Part shown: one piece after another, positions 13,305-14,836 of the stretch
How the letters are laid out: every line of letters begins with the position of its first letter
How positions within the stretch are numbered: position 1 is the first letter of the stretch
Origin: an uncultured Atopobium sp.
GTDB taxonomy: Bacteria > Actinomycetota > Coriobacteriia > Coriobacteriales > Atopobiaceae
DNA length: 14,836 nt
Direction of reading: 5' to 3'
Assembly: GCA_937990665.1 (NCBI GenBank)
Contig: CALKRF010000159.1
Span: 1 to 14,836 of the forward strand
Position numbers and translations under genes: made by a program
Notes under the pieces: model-generated
Database searches by the model: none
What the model was told of the DNA's origin: nothing
Seen by the model: the letters and a program-made list of their open reading frames with translations, nothing else

Positions 13305-14162
13305 GTGAAGGTACTTCTTGTTCCAAATTATTCAAGAGAAGTTGCTGTTTCTGGTGCACGTGAACTTGAAGAATGGCTCTTTGAGCAGGGCTGTGATGTT
13401 CAATGGGCACACGATAAAAAGCTGTTCCCGGATAAAGTTGTAGATTGTTCTGATTGCCAGCTTGTTATTTCTCTTGGTGGAGACGGAACGCTTCTGAGGG
13501 CCGCCAAAATTGTTGAGTATTCAGAAATTCCAATTTTGGGCATCTCTTATGGTCACCTTGGCTTTTTAACCAGTGCAACTCCTCATCAAATGATTGAGAT
13601 GGTAGCTGATGCTCTTGCTGGAGAGCTCCACGTATCTAGAAGAGCAACACTTGCAATAGAAACAGAGTATGAGCTTCCATCTGGAGAAACTTACGTCGAG
13701 AAGACCTTCTCGCTCAATGATTTTGCAGTTTCCAGAGGTGGAGCAGGCGATATGGTTGAGTTTACGGTTTCTGTATCAGGCAACCATATTGATAAGCTTC
13801 GCGGTGATGGTTTTGTTGTTAGTACGGCAACTGGATCCACCGGCTATGCTCTTGCTGCTGGTGGTCCTATTGTTACCCCAGAGTTCTCGGGAATGGTTTG
13901 TGTGCCAATCGCACCTCATACTATTTTGGCCCGTGCATTCCTTACCTCTCCTTCTGATGTGGTTGAAATCACCATGTCAAAAGATAGACCAGCGACATGT
14001 CACTTCTTCTCTGACGGGCAAAACATTAAGCATCCAGAAGAGGGTGTGGCTACCAAAGCTCGTATTAGCCGTGGACCAGGAGATATCATTCTGCTTGATA
14101 GAAGTGCTGATAGTTTCTATCGTTCAGTTTCTCGCGTATTTTACGGTAAAACTGGTCAGTAA
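13305..14162 (+). CDS. nadK: NAD kinase
   Basis: NAD kinase (285 residues, also called PpnK) makes NADP from NAD with ATP or polyphosphate. The diagnostic motifs are present: LGGDGTLL with G58-T62 and catalytic Asp60, SLNDFAVSRG (the conserved Asn-Asp motif that binds NAD), GDGFVVSTATGSTGYALAAGGPI (the glycine-rich C-terminal-domain loop) and SDGQ near the end. Start: GTG 13305 begins the usual KVLLVPNYSRE and has GGGAGAG at 13290-13296 at good distance; in-frame GTGs at 13272 and 13296 have poor ribosome-site spacing and would add atypical residues. It is followed by recN after 11 nt and is preceded by a probable LexA site, so NADP supply and recombination repair appear to be co-transcribed. 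Confidence 0.95.
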   Translation: MKVLLVPNYSREVAVSGARELEEWLFEQGCDVQWAHDKKLFPDKVVDCSDCQLVISLGGDGTLLRAAKIVEYSEIPILGISYGHLGFLTSATPHQMIEMVADALAGELHVSRRATLAIETEYELPSGETYVEKTFSLNDFAVSRGGAGDMVEFTVSVSGNHIDKLRGDGFVVSTATGSTGYALAAGGPIVTPEFSGMVCVPIAPHTILARAFLTSPSDVVEITMSKDRPATCHFFSDGQNIKHPEEGVATKARISRGPGDIILLDRSADSFYRSVSRVFYGKTGQ

Positions 14163-14173
14163 GCAGGTCATAT

Positions 14174-14836
14174 ATGCTTGATGAACTTCGCGTGCAAAAT
14201 GTCGCACTTATTGAAGATGCTTCTCTTGCTCCCGCCTCAGGTTTAACTGTTTTAACAGGAGAGACAGGTGCTGGTAAAACCGCTCTTTTATCTTCCATTA
14301 AGCTCTTAGTAGGAGAGCGTGCGGATGCTTCTGCGGTAAGAGAAGGAACAGACGCTCTTAGGGTTGAGGCACGCTTTTTTACCTCGCCAGAAGACCAAGA
14401 GGGCATTGTAGTCTCTAGAAAAGTCTCTGCTGATGGCAGAGGCAGAGTAGAGATTGATGGCCACATGGCATCAGTTAAAGAGCTGGCTGAAGGTATTGGA
14501 ACATCAATTGATCTGTGTGGTCAACATGAACATCAAAGGCTGCTTGACGTAAAGAATCATGTCAGCATGCTGGACGCATGGATTGGGTCAGATATTCAAT
14601 CTTGCCAGACAGAGTATGTAGACGCTCTTCATACTTACCATGCTGCAGTCGCTGAACTTCAACGAGTTATTGAAGTAAGCCAGTCTAGCAATGCAAAGAT
14701 TGATGAAGCGGCATTTCTTGTCCAAAGAATTGATGAAGTCTCTCCTAAAGAAGGAGAGCTAGAAGACCTAGAAGAGCAACTTCCTCGGTTTGAACACGCA
14801 GAGGCTCTCCTTCAAGCTGCAGGAGGAACACATGAG
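14174..14836 (+). CDS. recN: DNA repair protein RecN, 5' part (3' end outside window)
   Basis: RecN is an SMC-like ATPase that assists repair of double-strand breaks by recombination. The frame from ATG 14174 stays open for 221 codons to the window end, of about 550-570 in the family. Visible are the N-terminal strand MLDELRVQNVALIEDASL, Walker A GETGAGKT at 29-36, the segment ERADASAVREGTDALRVEA, the QHEHQRLL motif near 123-130 (usually GQHxHQxLL), and the start of the first coiled-coil arm from about residue 150. The missing 3' part would hold the second coil, the signature and Walker B. The ribosome site is weak (AGG at 14165-14167) and the gene lies 11 nt after nadK, so expression is likely from the nadK promoter with its SOS box. 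Confidence 0.95.
   Translation, partial: MLDELRVQNVALIEDASLAPASGLTVLTGETGAGKTALLSSIKLLVGERADASAVREGTDALRVEARFFTSPEDQEGIVVSRKVSADGRGRVEIDGHMASVKELAEGIGTSIDLCGQHEHQRLLDVKNHVSMLDAWIGSDIQSCQTEYVDALHTYHAAVAELQRVIEVSQSSNAKIDEAAFLVQRIDEVSPKEGELEDLEEQLPRFEHAEALLQAAGGTHE

Noticed and set aside
1..14836. tRNA, rRNA, CRISPR array, insertion sequence, prophage or defence system
   Set aside because: No cloverleaf, regularly spaced repeats, transposase or phage-type genes were seen, and dense plus-strand housekeeping genes fill the window.

Overview
The window reads as an ordinary, tightly packed chromosomal segment of a host-associated actinobacterium of the class Coriobacteriia, probably family Atopobiaceae (Atopobium/Lancefieldella/Olsenella type). 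This is inferred from three things: moderate GC content by eye, actinobacterial synteny (alaS-ruvX-mltG on the left, tlyA-nadK-recN on the right, aroK-aroB-M24 peptidase-efp-nusB in between), and genes more familiar from Firmicutes (Asp23, a mannose-class PTS with DUF956/ManO, a YqeG-like HAD phosphatase). All convincing genes are on the plus strand. I see no tRNA, rRNA, CRISPR array, insertion sequence or phage gene.

Layout. (1) 1-3896: 3' part of alaS (editing and C-terminal domains), ruvX, mltG and a YqeG-like HAD phosphatase, with 0-9 nt gaps, presumably one transcript. (2) 3911-5642: a promoter with a palindrome across its -10 box, then aroK and an aroB-like gene overlapping by ATGA. AroK keeps its active-site motifs. 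The AroB-like protein has lost essentially every catalytic and metal-binding residue I can align, so it looks like a pseudoenzyme. aroE, aroC and aroQ, which share this neighbourhood in Mycobacterium, are absent here. (3) 5643-6918: a leader with a long imperfect hairpin, an M24 Xaa-Pro peptidase, and a strong terminator. (4) 6919-10377: a sugar-uptake module: AT-rich control region with a cre-like site, fused PTS EIIAB, EIIC and EIID with very strong ribosome sites, a terminator whose loop carries a perfect -10 box, then DUF956/ManO. (5) 10378-12031: efp, an Asp23 protein and nusB. (6) 12034-13187: xseB without xseA beside it, overlapping tlyA. (7) 13182-14836: a perfect GAAC-N4-GTTC LexA-type palindrome and a -10 box, then nadK and the 5' part of recN (open at the window end).

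How they work together. The outer blocks are housekeeping: translation (AlaRS, EF-P, TlyA), transcription (NusB), wall synthesis (MltG), nucleic acid repair and processing (RuvX, XseB, RecN) and NADP supply (NadK). The PTS-ManO module sits as a separately terminated cassette between two genes, M24 peptidase and efp, that are close neighbours in other actinobacteria. The points most worth a second look are the degenerate AroB-like protein beside an intact AroK, the SOS box ahead of nadK-recN, the combined terminator/promoter before manO, and the solitary xseB.
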